From Hyaloraphidium curvatum (Eukaryota; Monoblepharomycota; Hyaloraphidiomycetes; Hyaloraphidiales; Hyaloraphidiaceae): a DNA stretch of 64,000 nt. A program made the translations under genes and the position numbers. The stretch is from the NCBI GenBank assembly GCA_025558095.1, contig JAIVFI010000027.1:124001-188000 (forward strand), given 5' to 3'. Position 1 is the stretch's first letter. Each line of letters starts with the position of its first letter. Below the pieces are notes generated by a model. The model saw nothing but the letters and a program-made list of their open reading frames with translations, ran no database searches and was not told the origin of the DNA. Positions 1-10,365 of the stretch are shown piece after piece.

Positions 1-273
1 ACCTCGTCCTGTTTCAGCAACGTACGCAGACTGGGGATCCGGGGAACATTTCAGTTGCCAGTGAGCTGTATGCCATACATCTATTGGAACTCTCCGCGCT
101 GGGCTCATGGAGAGAGTGAGGACCCAGGAACGGAACGCCGCCCGCAACGAGGCGCAGCAGCAGCCTCTCCGACGGAGGTCCCCCGAGCCCTCCCACCTCC
201 GCCCGGCAGTGGCCACGCGGGCGGTCTGCTCCACCCGCCTGCGCACCTTCCGTTGGCCTATCTCCGACCCGCG

Positions 274-1884
274 ATGGCCTTCCGCGTGGCGGCGCTGGCC
301 CTCGCCGCCGCGATCCTGCTCGCCGCGCCGGTCTCGGCCACCGTCCCGTGCGGCGACCTCGCGCGGCTCCGCTCCTTCGCGCAGAAAGAAGTCTGGGCGC
401 TCCCGTACCTCAACCTGGCCAGCATCGCATACACCGACGAATCTACGGGCAGCGTCGCCAGCGCGGCTGCGGACATAAACACGACGGTGAACACTGTCCT
501 GCCCCAGCTGCCGTGCCCCTACGTCGCCACGAAGCCAAAGGTGCCCGGCCGGTGGTTTCTCGAATGGGGACCGGCCGTGTCGCGGGACAACGCCAACTTC
601 GTCTACGCGGTTTCCTACCGTCTGAACACCAACACGACGAACGTGCCGTTCAGCGCCAACTCTTCGGCCTTTCCGCCCGTCTTCCTCGCCTTTGCGATCC
701 GGGGCACCGATACCCTGACCAACGGTGGGTCTCGAAAGCGCCGGCCAGCAGTTGGTGTACTTACGGCAGCCCGTCTCCAGGCACCGCATTAGTCCTTCAA
801 CTCCTCGAGGACTTCCAGCCCTTCACCACCGTCGACTGGAGCTCCAACATTGCCTCCCGTGGTCCCCTGGCTATCCGCTGCCCCCTTCCGATCGGCGGCG
901 GCAACAACAGCAACAGCAACGTCTCGGCCCCTTTCCCGTCGCCCGCGGTGGCCTGGGGATCGTGCATCGGCCTCAAGTCCCTCATGGCGCTCACCTCCCG
1001 TCCCGCCTCCCTCGGGGGCGGGCCGGCGAACGCGCTGGGGTTCCTCAACGCCTTCGTGGCGCGGTGGGGCAGCTCTGTGCCCGTGTTGGTCACGGGACAC
1101 TCGCTCGGAGGGACCCAGACCACGATGCTGGCCATGTACCTCCAGGCCAGGGTGACGGGAGGGACGGCGGTGAAGGTCGGAGCTTTCCCTATTGCGCCGG
1201 CGACCGCTGGCAACAAACGTGGGTCATTCGAGGGACCAGAGCGTGCTCGATCTGACTCCATCGGCAGCCTTTGCCTCGCTCTTCACCTCGACCTTGGGCG
1301 CCAGGTCGCAGCTCTACATGAACACTCTCGGTGGGCCGATTGCCTCTACCATCCGCTGCAACATCATTGAACCAGCCTCCCTTGACAGACTTTGTTCCGC
1401 ACGGCTACCAATTCGTCCTCCCCACGCTGGGCCTCTGGTTCCTCTACGGCGGCCCCGCAACCCCCGCACCCCTCGTGCCCCTCACCCTCCTCGCCGCCGA
1501 CCTGATCAAGGATATCGGGTACACGCATCCGACGCCGCACAACTGGATGCGCGGGCGGTACGCGCCCGCCGCGAACCAGACCTACCCGGGCAGCCCGTGG
1601 GGCGCGCAGCTGGAGTGGCAACACTTCCCGCCCAACTACTACTCGATGATGTGTTATTACTTCAAGAAAGGGACGGGCAAGGTGCGGACGACGATGGCGG
1701 ATTACCCGCTCGGTGAGTTCCCGCAGCTTCCCACCGATCTCTGCACTCTCTCTGATCGGAACGCCGCCCGTCATCCGCAGTAAAAGGACCAGGGATGTCC
1801 CTCGCGGCGTACCCGAACTGCGCATCGGCGGTCAGCGTGTTCACCTCCCTCGACTCGCCGGGCGTCATCACCAGACCCGGTTAG
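274..1884 (+). CDS. secreted class 3 lipase (fungal lipase-like), 5 exons, 459 aa
   Basis: Likely hydrolyses triacylglycerols or other esters outside the cell. A signal peptide covers about residues 1-23 (hydrophobic run then VSA-TVP). The nucleophile elbow VTGHSLGG lies in exon 2 with catalytic Ser near residue 258, which is typical of alpha/beta-hydrolase class 3 lipases; an aspartate and histidine should follow but I did not pin them. Exons are 274-724, 781-1218, 1268-1330, 1389-1712 and 1781-1884. All four introns (56, 49, 58 and 68 nt) are GT-AG, and phases join without a stop. Several NxT/NxS sites fit secretion. The start at 274 is chosen because it opens the signal peptide directly; earlier in-frame ATGs only add a basic, unstructured leader. 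Family assignment is firm; substrate is unknown. Confidence 0.88.
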
Positions 1885-2038
1885 GCACAAATGTGGCATG
1901 GGCGAGCATGGATTAGGTCCGACATATATATCTCTGTGTTCTTATTTTATGGCTTTGTCGGCCATCTCGCTTCAGATTCGGCGACCTGCTCCGAGATTCG
2001 GGGGGAAAGGAGGTGGCAAATAAACGTGAGCTCTGTCG

Positions 2039-3705
2039 ATGTCCTCCAACGCGCCCTCCCCGCTCCTCCCGCGTCCGGAGCCGCGCATCATCAATGTCGA
2101 CAGGACGATCGCGTCCAAGTCGGGCGCGCGCTTCCCCGTGAAGGGGTTCGTCGCGCCCGGCTTCGAGGCCGTCGGCACCGCGTTCGAGAAGAACTTTGCG
2201 GAGGACCGGGAGCTGGGCTCGTCGTGCTGCGTGTACCGTGCGTTCTGCGCTTGTCTTGTCGTCGCGGCTACTGACCCCGAACGCGTTCCGCAGACAGGGG
2301 ACGCGTGGTCGTCGACCTCGTCGGCGGTTGGCGCGACACGGCCCGAACTGTGCCTTACGACTTTGGCACAATCCACGTGGTCCACTCCTCGGGCAAGATC
2401 CTCGCCGCCATCGTCGCCGTGCAGAGCATCGGGCTCGGCGCTTTCGAGTACGACGACAGGATCGCGTACGTGTGGCCCGAGTTCGGGGTGGGCGGGAAGG
2501 AGAAGGTGACGGTCAAGGAGCTGCTCGAGCACTCGGCAGGTTGGTCCGCTCTTCGAGCGCGTCCTCGAGTCCTGCCGTTTATCGGTTTCCTCGTTCCAAG
2601 GCGTTGCCTATGTCGATCCTCCTTACCGCCCGTCTGCAGAGCTCACGCTCACCGAAAATCTGCCCAAACTCGCCGAGCTCATCGCCAAGCAGCCCCACAA
2701 CCATGGAGGAAAGACGACACGTGCCTATCATGCCATTACGAAGGACTGGTTTCTTGGAGAGTTAGTTTCCGCGCGCCCACTGCACCCTGTCACGGTCCTC
2801 ACCTTCCTTTCAGGGTCATTCGCCGCACGCGAGGCGCCTCCATCGGGCAGATCATGCTGCAGCTCGGGCACGAGCTCGGCACGCGCGCCTACTGCGGCCT
2901 CCCCCCCGCCGCCGACGCCTTCCGCTGCCCCGTGGTCGACTCGGACTTCCGCCGGACGGTCGACGCCGCGACGCCGGCCGACAACCCCGCTGCGAGGTCG
3001 CTCAACGACTCCCAGCCCATCCCGACGGAGCCCACGACGGTCCCGGGCGGGATCAACAGCAACAACCTATCCATCCTCCGCGGCGAGTCGGCCTCGGGGT
3101 TCTGCGTCACCAACGGGCACGGGCTGGCCACCTACGCCGCGGTGATGGCCAACGGAGGGTGGCTCAACGGGAAGCGCGTGGTCTCCCACGCGGCGTGGGA
3201 GCGCGCGTTCAGGTTCGAGGAGGAAAACAGGACGCAGCGCGACCTGCACGTCGGGCTGGTGCTCTCGGTCACGCACTCGGGGATGGTAAAGAGCAACCCG
3301 GGGACCAACTGGCCGCAGGTCATCATCGACTATTCGGACGTCAAGCGGCCGCGCATCAAGAAGTATCCGCCCGTGCCCAAGGAGAAGGAGTTCACGTGGT
3401 ACGGATGGGTAGGCAACCCGCTGTGGAGAAGTGCCGTGGATATCTGTCTGATGGGACCTCGCTCTCCAGTTCGGTCTCGGAGGCAGCCACATCCAGTGCA
3501 ACCCGGACTACAACGTCGCCGCAGGGTGAGCCATGCTGGACGTTCCTTTCTCTCGTGCTCCCATCGCTGAAACTCCATCAGCTACGCGCCTAATCTGCTC
3601 GAGCCGGGCATCAACGGCGACGAGCGCGGCCGATCCATCTGCGTCGCGATCGCCGAGAGCGTGCTGGTTATCGAGGCCGGGAGCGGGAAGGAGAGCAAGA
3701 TTTAG
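2039..3705 (+). CDS. beta-lactamase-fold serine hydrolase (EstB/LACTB-like), 6 exons, 452 aa
   Basis: A class C beta-lactamase/penicillin-binding-protein fold protein. In fungi this family usually acts as an esterase or amidase, not in antibiotic resistance. The hallmark SxxK is visible as HSSGK in exon 2, after VVVDLVGGWRD; a later GGSHIQ near the C-terminus occupies the usual third-motif region. Exons are 2039-2232, 2298-2539, 2640-2760, 2814-3435, 3470-3525 and 3582-3705. All junctions keep frame (1,359 nt coding). The intron at 3436-3469 is only 34 nt. No signal peptide is visible, so it is probably cytosolic. It follows the lipase on the same strand with about 150 bp between them, but nothing shows co-regulation. 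Confidence 0.85.
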
Positions 3706-4051
3706 TTGAGGCGTCCAGCACGCACGCCGACTTCTCGATGATCGACGCAATAAAGCCCCATTCCCGGGGAGAGAGAGACTTGTTTTCGAAGGTCGAGCTC
3801 CGTGTATACTCCCATTCTTCAGAGAGTTTAGCCGCAATCGGATGTGACGGAGCTGCCCTCGAAGGCATCTTTCTCTCGGCTCACCGGGCGGCCTAGAGGA
3901 CTACATCGCGGCCGAACTCCCGCTGTGCGCCTTTCAAGAAGCTCACGAAGCGTTGGCCGGCACTGCACGAAGCGCCCGCCCCTGTTCAGGGCGCCGCGGA
4001 CCCCGACACGTCGCCGACCCATTCCCGGAGCCTCGGGCCCCATAGGCCAGA
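3706..4051 (+). other. intergenic, 346 bp
   Basis: This separates the hydrolase stop from the Sec14-like start. It should hold the 3' UTR of the former and the promoter of the latter. I see no RNA gene, repeat or credible exon in it. Confidence 0.5.
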
Positions 4052-5215
4052 ATGGCAACGGATCCCGCCCGGCCGTACTGCTCCGTGGACCTGTCGACGT
4101 TTTCCGTGGCGCAGCGGGAGGCGTTCGACATCCTGGCGTCGTGGAGGAAAGACGGCCTCGAGGGCGGCGCCGCCGTGGACGAGCTGTTCGGCGACAGGCC
4201 GCAGCAGGTCCGCAAGGAACTGCAGCGCGAGGCCGTCGAGTGGACCTCGGACACCACGCTGCACCGGTACCTGGCCGCGCGGAACTTCTCCCCCGAACCG
4301 GCGCTGTCCCTTCTGAAGGGTACCCTGAAGTGGAGGGCCACCACCATCTCGCGCACCCTCGTCCCGCCGGGCGCTCCTCATCTGGTCTGCGAAGCTTGCA
4401 CCGCGGACCCGCTCGCGCACTGTTTCATCTTGGTCGGGTGGGACTCTTCCCGACGACCGATTGCCTATGGTTCCCAGCCGAGGATGAAGCAGACGTCGCC
4501 CGAGGGCACCGTGTTTCATTGCATGAGGTTCTTGGAGCTGGCGTGGAACCACCCGGCTTCCAGCGGGCAGTTCACCTACGTCGTTGATTTCCGCGGGTTC
4601 GGGATCCGCGAGGCCACGCAGGCCCGCTTGGCGCTTACCTGGGCCTCTATGTTCGCCAACCACCTCCCCGAGCGGCTCGGATCGCTCGTCCTCGTCAACC
4701 CGCCTGGCGTGTTCGACATCTTCTACCGTGCCGGCAAGGCGCTGGCCGACTCGCGGACGCTGGACAAGATCAAGATCGTGCGCGGATCGACGCCCGCCGA
4801 GGCCGCGGCCAAGCTGGCCGAATTCGGGGTGGTGGAGCCCGGCACGGTATGGTGGCTCGAGCGCGCGTTCGGGTCGGATCCGTGGACCAAGGACAAGGAG
4901 AAGCTGCGCGCGGGCACGCTGCCGAGGCTCCCCGTCCTGACGGACGCGGATTGCGCCGAGCTCGGGCTCGTGGACCCGGAAGGGAAGCCGCTGGACTCGG
5001 AGGCGATCGCGGTGGCAGTGGCGGGCACGGACTCGGACAAGATCCGGCAGGGCGAGGGCGACGAGGACGCCACACTCGGGCGCTCGCGCACGCCGACGCT
5101 ACCTGCCAAGGAGAAGCTGGATACCCTGCGGGAGACGAGGGGAATCCACGATCTGGCGACTGCGAGGCGTCTGTACGAGATACAGATGGTCAAGAACGCG
5201 CCGTGGGTCGGTTGA
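4052..5215 (+). CDS. Sec14-like CRAL-TRIO lipid-transfer protein, single exon, 387 aa
   Basis: Predicted cytosolic phosphatidylinositol/phosphatidylcholine-type transfer protein. Residues about 65-100 carry the CRAL-TRIO N-terminal helical signature (LHRYLAARNFSPEPALSLL, then KWR). The lipid-binding lobe follows, with a YVVDFRGFG strand, a helix containing NHLPERLGSLVLVNPPGVFD, and the gate-helix region IFYRAGKALADSRTLDKIK. This matches the NYPERL..VNAP..F pattern of Sec14 proteins. The C-terminal ~70 residues are polar and probably disordered. There are no introns and no signal peptide. Specific lipid and pathway cannot be told from sequence. It converges with the minus-strand gene ending at 5341. 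Confidence 0.88.
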   Translation: MATDPARPYCSVDLSTFSVAQREAFDILASWRKDGLEGGAAVDELFGDRPQQVRKELQREAVEWTSDTTLHRYLAARNFSPEPALSLLKGTLKWRATTISRTLVPPGAPHLVCEACTADPLAHCFILVGWDSSRRPIAYGSQPRMKQTSPEGTVFHCMRFLELAWNHPASSGQFTYVVDFRGFGIREATQARLALTWASMFANHLPERLGSLVLVNPPGVFDIFYRAGKALADSRTLDKIKIVRGSTPAEAAAKLAEFGVVEPGTVWWLERAFGSDPWTKDKEKLRAGTLPRLPVLTDADCAELGLVDPEGKPLDSEAIAVAVAGTDSDKIRQGEGDEDATLGRSRTPTLPAKEKLDTLRETRGIHDLATARRLYEIQMVKNAPWVG

Positions 5216-5340
5216 TTCTCTAGAATATTAGTGTATGCGACAGAGTCTACATGATGTTTCTATCAATAGTGCCATGGATTAGCCGAAAAGTCGTGGCTCT
5301 CTTCCACAAACAGCATGTCAATCAAGCTTCTTCAAGCCGA

Positions 5341-7670
5341 TCAGCAAGTCTGGGAGCCCGCAGGCGGGAACGAGAAGGATGCCGCCGATGCGCAGGCGAC
5401 GAGGAGCAGCTTCCCCTGGCCCTGTGGAGAGATGTCCGATCAGCTCCGCCACTACGGGCTGGGCCGTCGACTCACGTTCATGCCGACGCAGCGGCCGTCG
5501 GTAGCGCGCAGCCGGTACAGGTTGGCCCCGGCCGGCGACGCCAGGACCCTGAAGCGCTGCATCGGCGGCCTCGTTGCCCTGCGGAAGGAACGCCGATCAG
5601 ATAGGCCAGTTGCCCGGCAAAACAGAAGGATCTGCCCACCAGTTCGGGGAGAGGTCCCGGCGGGCGCTGGCAGCCTGGCACGTCGCCGAGTAGAGGAAGG
5701 GTATCGCTGCAGCGGAACCCGTCAGCGACGGAGGCGCGCGGTCCCCAGGCACAAACACCCACAGCCCTTGACATCCACCGAAAGGCACGCCTGCGGCGCC
5801 GCCCGCGGACACCGCCGCAGGCTGACCAGGTCCCCCACGACGATCCTCCCCGCCGGCGCCCCGTTCTTGTACGCCCTCCACGGCGTCCCGCCCGACGCCC
5901 CGAGAGCGCACGCGCGCTCGGCCAGGGGGCAGGTGACCCGTCCAGAGGCGGGACCGGCGTTGGCGCGGGCGCGGGGGGGGACGGAGAGGACAAAGACGCC
6001 GGTGGCGGCGGGCCTGCAGGGGTGGGGCGTCGGCAATGAGATTCGGGTGCGGCGAGGGGGAACGCACCCTTTCGTAGTCGTCCGCGCGACCTTGCTCGTC
6101 GTCCGCCGCGCCCTGCTCGTCGTCCGGACGGCTTTCGAAGTCGTGACCTGCGGAGCGGATCCGGAATTAGGGCCGGATGGGGCTTCCCTGCGGGCGAGGA
6201 ACCTACCGCGAGGGCCAACCTCGTCGCGGTCGAGGTGATCGGCGCGGGAGTCTGGGTGGTCGTGCTCGTTGTCGCCGTTTCCGTGGCGGTCTTGGTGGGC
6301 GAGGAGGTGGTCAGGGTGGAGCTGGTAGCAGTCTGCGAGGTGCTCGACAGCGTCGAAGTGGTAGCAGTCTGCGAGGTGCTAGAGAGTGTCGAAGTGGTAG
6401 CAGTCTGCGAGGTGCTAGAGAGTGTCGAAGTGGTAGCAGTCTGCGAGGTGCTAGAGAGCGTCGAACTCGTTGCTGTCTGCGAGGTGCTCGACAGCGTCGA
6501 GCTCGTCGCCGTCTGCGACGTGCTAGACAGCGTTGAACTGGTAGCAGTCTGCGAGGTGCTCGAAAGCGTCGAACTGGTCACGGTCCCCGACGTGCTAGAC
6601 AGGGTGGAGGTCGTCGCCGTCAGCGAGGTGCTCGTCTGGGTCTCCGACGTCGTTGCCGTTAGCGAGCTGGTGGTCGGCGTCTCCGAAGTAGTGGCCGTCA
6701 GAGAGCTGGAGGTGCGAGTTTGCGACGTCGTGGCCGTCAGCGAGCTCGTGGTCGGAGTCTGCGATGTCGTGGCCGTGAGGGAACTGGTGCTCGGCGTCTG
6801 CGACGTCGTGGCGGTCAGGCTCGACGAGGTCCGCGTCCGGGTGGTTGTCGTCGACGTCGTCTGGTCCAGCCAGTTTCCGGGAACGGTGAGCGTCGTGCAT
6901 TGGCAGTACGACGAGTCCGCGGCGCTGAACATGCTCGGGGTGTCGAGGGCGCAGGTGGCATCGTTGGACGGGGTCTTGTACGCCACGCACGCCCGGAAGA
7001 CGAGCGAGGTCGTGCTAGCGCGGTCGCAGGGAAGCGTGGTAAAGGCGGTGTTCAGCAGGACGGATCCGGTGCCGCTCTGGATGTCCCCGCACGCGTCCGA
7101 GTCGATGTCGTTTCCCGTTTGGCTCGGGGTGTAGCTGATTGCCGTGCACGTGGAGCCGAAATCGGCCTGAAAGGGATCTTGGCCCGAATTTGAGGGGACG
7201 AACCATAGTCCTGAGGTGCGGCAAGGGGTCAGCCCGGGCGAAGACGACCTCGGGCGGTCGGGTTTACCGATGTCATACGCGTCGGATCCGGTAGGTACGC
7301 CCAGCTGGACCCTGAACGAGCCGGCTGCGATGAACGTGAATGTGTGCAGGTTACCCGGACGGGCCGCGACTCACATGCGGTGCCCGAAGTGCTGGTGCAT
7401 TTCTTCGTGATGACGGGCGCACTGCTGGTCCACACCTGAAACAGAGGAAACATGGTCCCCGTGCAAGAAGCGACGGGCCCTGGTCGAGAAGATGCCCGAA
7501 GAAGAGCACGACAAGGGCCGTCAGCGCTCTTAAGGGCCACGGACGGCCGGCGACGGGGCCTCACCGAACGAAGTGCAGGGCTCGCCCGTGTTCTCCCCGG
7601 CGGACACCCCGAGCGCCAGCCCAAGCGTTAGCAGCAGAAAAGGGAGCAGTGATGCCCGCGGGCCGGCCAT
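5341..7670 (-). CDS. secreted Cys-rich / mucin-like protein A with beta-trefoil-like C-terminus, 9 exons, 617 aa
   Basis: Domain order: signal peptide (about 1-25, ending VSAGENTG); a Cys-rich module to about residue 215 ending YCQCTTLTVPGNW; a Ser/Thr-rich stalk of about 14 twelve-residue repeats; a short TTSK/RTTSR linker; then a C-terminal ~150-aa domain with a DGRCVG...LLLVAC pattern that resembles a ricin-B/beta-trefoil unit (inference). Exons from high to low coordinate: 7670-7565, 7479-7375, 7324-7268, 7210-6207, 6147-6068, 6013-5763, 5706-5640, 5578-5476, 5421-5341. All eight introns are GT-AG of 50-85 nt and every phase joins (1,854 nt coding). The stalk is probably heavily O-glycosylated, giving a wall or secreted protein. 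The first ~215 residues are close to protein B at 10366-12057; the rest is unrelated. Role unknown; the trefoil reading would suggest carbohydrate binding. Confidence 0.78.
6325..6828 (-). repeat. 36-nt tandem repeat, about 14 units, coding for the Ser/Thr stalk of protein A
   Basis: On the plus strand, units begin at 6325, 6361, 6397, 6433, 6469, 6505, 6541 and 6577. Units 6361-6396 and 6397-6432 are nearly identical. Translated on the minus strand, each unit gives a 12-residue STLSSTSQTATS-type repeat. Units after about 6613 are more diverged and read SSLTATTSQTPT, with the same period. This coding minisatellite is expected to vary in copy number. Confidence 0.9.
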
Positions 7671-8227
7671 CTTCCGTCCGAGCGGGGCACAGGTCGTGTT
7701 TTAACGCGGCTTCTGTCCGCGAGATCCGGCGGGTCCGGGCAGACGAAGGCCTGCGCGGTCGCGGGAGCTGAGACGCCTCTGCCGGGGGAAGGTCCGGCCG
7801 GTTCGCCGGGGCAGAGTCGACCCGGCTGCCGGCGGCGGCCTTGTTTGGCGTGCGAAGGGGGACGGCCGCCCAATCATGCGGCCCGAGCGGCAGCGCGGTT
7901 CCTCCCCACCGGCGGCCCCCGCGGCAACGGCTCGGCGGACGAGCGCGGGTTCTGCACTGCGGCGGGGCGCGGCGGCTCCGGTGGGCCGAGGATCCGGGGG
8001 AGTGACGGAAGGGTGGCCGGGTGACCGGGGAATAAAGCGGGTCCAGCTGCGCCCCATTCGACGAAGCAATGTCCAACACAGCGTTGCCAAAGCCTCGACG
8101 GGACGATTCGCGACAATGCGACACCGCGATGACATCCCTCGACGTCTACGGTCCATGCTCTGAAGAACCTCGCGTGCCGGGAGGTGGTTCTACTCGTATG
8201 CAGAACCAACTGCACATAAGATAAGCC
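7671..8227. other. intergenic, 557 bp
   Basis: This lies upstream of protein A and downstream of the small minus-strand gene ending at 8228. It should carry the protein A promoter. No RNA gene, repeat or convincing exon is visible. Confidence 0.45.
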
Positions 8228-8569
8228 TTAGTCCAAGGTGGAGCGCCTCAATCGCACTACACATGTAGCGCATGGCCCACCGCTTCGTCTGGCGAGAACG
8301 CGTCCAGGACCATCGTGAAGGTCCCGGTCCCCGCCCACGATCACCTCCCTGTACTGCTTCTTCCAGCGACTGCTGCGCGGCTTGCGGTTCAGGCAGTTGT
8401 CACACACGCACTGCGTCCGCGCCGCGAACAGCTCCGGGAAGCTGTCGCCCAGCCGCTTCAGGATCCAGCCGTCGTTGGTCAGCGCGCGGATCACGCCCGT
8501 CTCCTCGTTCAGGTCCGCGGTCCCCACGGGGAGGTCCAGTGTGTTGGGCACGTGCTCCACGGTGCTCAT
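8228..8569 (-). CDS. small Cys-containing hypothetical protein, 113 aa or longer
   Basis: I do not recognise this protein. The frame looks protein-like: it contains TNDGWILKRLGDSFPELF followed by a CVCDNC cysteine cluster and a basic stretch. I chose the ATG at 8569 because it is the first in-frame start after the neighbouring plus-strand gene. The open frame continues upstream through LCGKAKAQGKLLEDPNELLC, which also looks coding, so the true start or a 5' exon may lie further upstream, near or overlapping the start of the gene at 8748. No signal peptide is visible. The pair would be head-to-head. Confidence 0.4.
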   Translation of the reverse strand: MSTVEHVPNTLDLPVGTADLNEETGVIRALTNDGWILKRLGDSFPELFAARTQCVCDNCLNRKPRSSRWKKQYREVIVGGDRDLHDGPGRVLARRSGGPCATCVVRLRRSTLD

Positions 8570-8747
8570 GGCGACCGAGGGGACCCGATCGCCGGGGAGG
8601 GCGAAGCACCGCGCGTCCGGGCCGCAGAGGAGTTCGTTCGGATCCTCCAGCAGCTTGCCCTGGGCCTTCGCCTTGCCGCAAAGCTTCAGACGGCCATCAC
8701 CGACTTTCCCCGGATCCGCACCGCCACCGACAGCTGTTTGCCGGACA

Positions 8748-10193
8748 ATGGCCTCCGAAGCGGAGCCGCCGGATGCTCGTCCGCCCGCGTTCTCGCCCGC
8801 GGAATGGGCGGCGCTGTTCCCCGCGCAGCCGTCGCCGCAGCCCGTCTTTGGCGCGCCCGTCCCGCCCGACCCCGCCGAGGAGCTGCGCGCGTCCGAGCCG
8901 CTTTCTTTCGCCGACCTGCGCGACGCGGCCAAGCTGTCGCTCTGGCTGCGCTGGGGACTGGCGCTGCATGCCGCGCTGGAGCCGATCCTCGCCCGCCGCG
9001 CACTCGCCCTGTTTGCCGTCGGCTTCTGCCCGATGTTGGCGTTTATTCCGACGGCCATCTTCAACGACGGGCGGTTCGGCTCGCGGCAGCTGGCGGTGGG
9101 CGCTGTGGCCCTCGCGTGCATGCTCTCCGTCTCGCTCCTGCTCCTCTGGCGGGGCCTCCTGGCCGCGGACCCCGCCGTCCGGACAAAAGGCCCGCAGGAC
9201 GGGCACCCGCTGGCCCAGCTCGCGCGCTGGACGCAGCTGGCGGGTCTCAAGGACGGATCGCGTCTGCTGCAGCACGATCCGGACGACGAGCTGTGCCCGT
9301 GCTCCCTTGCCTCGTGCGCCGGATCGGTGCCGGTCCGGGCGCGTTACGTGCGCTTGGCGTACAACGGATCCATCTTCGCCATCTCCTGCCTCCTCATCAG
9401 CTTCCTGAACGTCTACACGCCCGCCGTGACGTTCGCCGCGCGGACCTGGTCGACCCCATGGAGCGCCTTCCTTGTCGTCTTCCTCGTCGCGCTCCACTCC
9501 TCTGGCATTTTCCTGGACGTCGTGCCGTTCCTGCTGCCCCCGCCTCCGCTCTTCCAGCTTTCTCGCCGGCTGCGCGTGCGCGCCGTCTCGCTCGCCCTCA
9601 CGGAGCTGCTGGAGCGCCACCGCCGCGCGTTTGCCGAGGACGGCTCCGTCCTGGTCCCCCGTTGCCCCGGCACGGAACACTACCAGCTCCTGCACGCCCA
9701 CCTCGCCGCCGAATGGCAGCGCCGGATCCACGCGAGCCTCGGCATCGACGTCCTCTTCGCGTCCTACGCCAGCGTCATCCTCGCCATGGCCCTCGACGCC
9801 GCGGGGGGCGGTTGCATCCCGCTGCTGATGCTCGCCGTGTTTGCGCTGTGGAGCCTGGTCCTGCTGTACACCTTCTTCATCGCCGCGGGGGCCAACTCCG
9901 AGGTCGGCAGGGTGGCGCTGGCGTACGAGGCGGCGAGGGAGCAGCTTCTCGTCCTCGCCGCCGGCGCGCCCTCGGCTTCCGCGGTGCGGGCGTCGGCGGA
10001 GGGCCACGCGGCCGTGCTGGGCTCGTTCGCGGGCGCGAAGAGGCTGCGCGCCAGGCTTTTCGGGTTCGCGATCGATTACCCCGTCATTCGGACCGTTGTG
10101 GCGACATTCTTCACGGTCGCCGTGGCGCTTTGGGGTGTGATCAGGGGGCTTGGCGTGTTCTTCACGCCGGAGCTGGTGTGCCCGTGGCAGTGA
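8748..10193 (+). CDS. multi-span membrane protein, single exon, 481 aa, family not recognised
   Basis: This is an intronless gene. After an N-terminal Pro/Ala-rich cytosolic stretch (about 1-75) come hydrophobic segments near residues 85-105 (ALFAVGFCPMLAFIPTAIF), 115-140, 205-225, 240-260, 345-385 (two adjacent) and 440-470, giving about 6-8 membrane spans. A Cys cluster (LCPCSLASCAG) sits in a loop between spans 2 and 3. No transporter or channel signature is visible. The start at 8748 was chosen over an earlier in-frame ATG because coding character begins here and it leaves room for the opposing gene. It lies between the two paralogs A and B but on the other strand. Confidence 0.7.
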   Translation: MASEAEPPDARPPAFSPAEWAALFPAQPSPQPVFGAPVPPDPAEELRASEPLSFADLRDAAKLSLWLRWGLALHAALEPILARRALALFAVGFCPMLAFIPTAIFNDGRFGSRQLAVGAVALACMLSVSLLLLWRGLLAADPAVRTKGPQDGHPLAQLARWTQLAGLKDGSRLLQHDPDDELCPCSLASCAGSVPVRARYVRLAYNGSIFAISCLLISFLNVYTPAVTFAARTWSTPWSAFLVVFLVALHSSGIFLDVVPFLLPPPPLFQLSRRLRVRAVSLALTELLERHRRAFAEDGSVLVPRCPGTEHYQLLHAHLAAEWQRRIHASLGIDVLFASYASVILAMALDAAGGGCIPLLMLAVFALWSLVLLYTFFIAAGANSEVGRVALAYEAAREQLLVLAAGAPSASAVRASAEGHAAVLGSFAGAKRLRARLFGFAIDYPVIRTVVATFFTVAVALWGVIRGLGVFFTPELVCPWQ

Positions 10194-10365
10194 CGGTGTG
10201 TCCGTGTGGGAGGTAGCGAAAGATCTATGTCGCTCTATCACTCTTCAGCAATCCTACTCGAAGAAGAGTCTTATATCCATGCAACAGCTAGCTAAACAAG
10301 TGGTCGGTCATCGCATCCGTCTCAAGCGTTTCTGGTGTATCTCCCTGACAACGCTTCGCGCGGCG

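Noticed and set aside
2039-3705. Antibiotic-resistance beta-lactamase
   Set aside because: The fold and SxxK fit, but fungal members of this family are usually esterases, and there is no resistance context.
6235-7134. Long open frame on the plus strand rich in VVAV..EV..
   Set aside because: It mirrors the Ser/Thr repeat of protein A on the other strand. No domain, start context or splice fit supports it.
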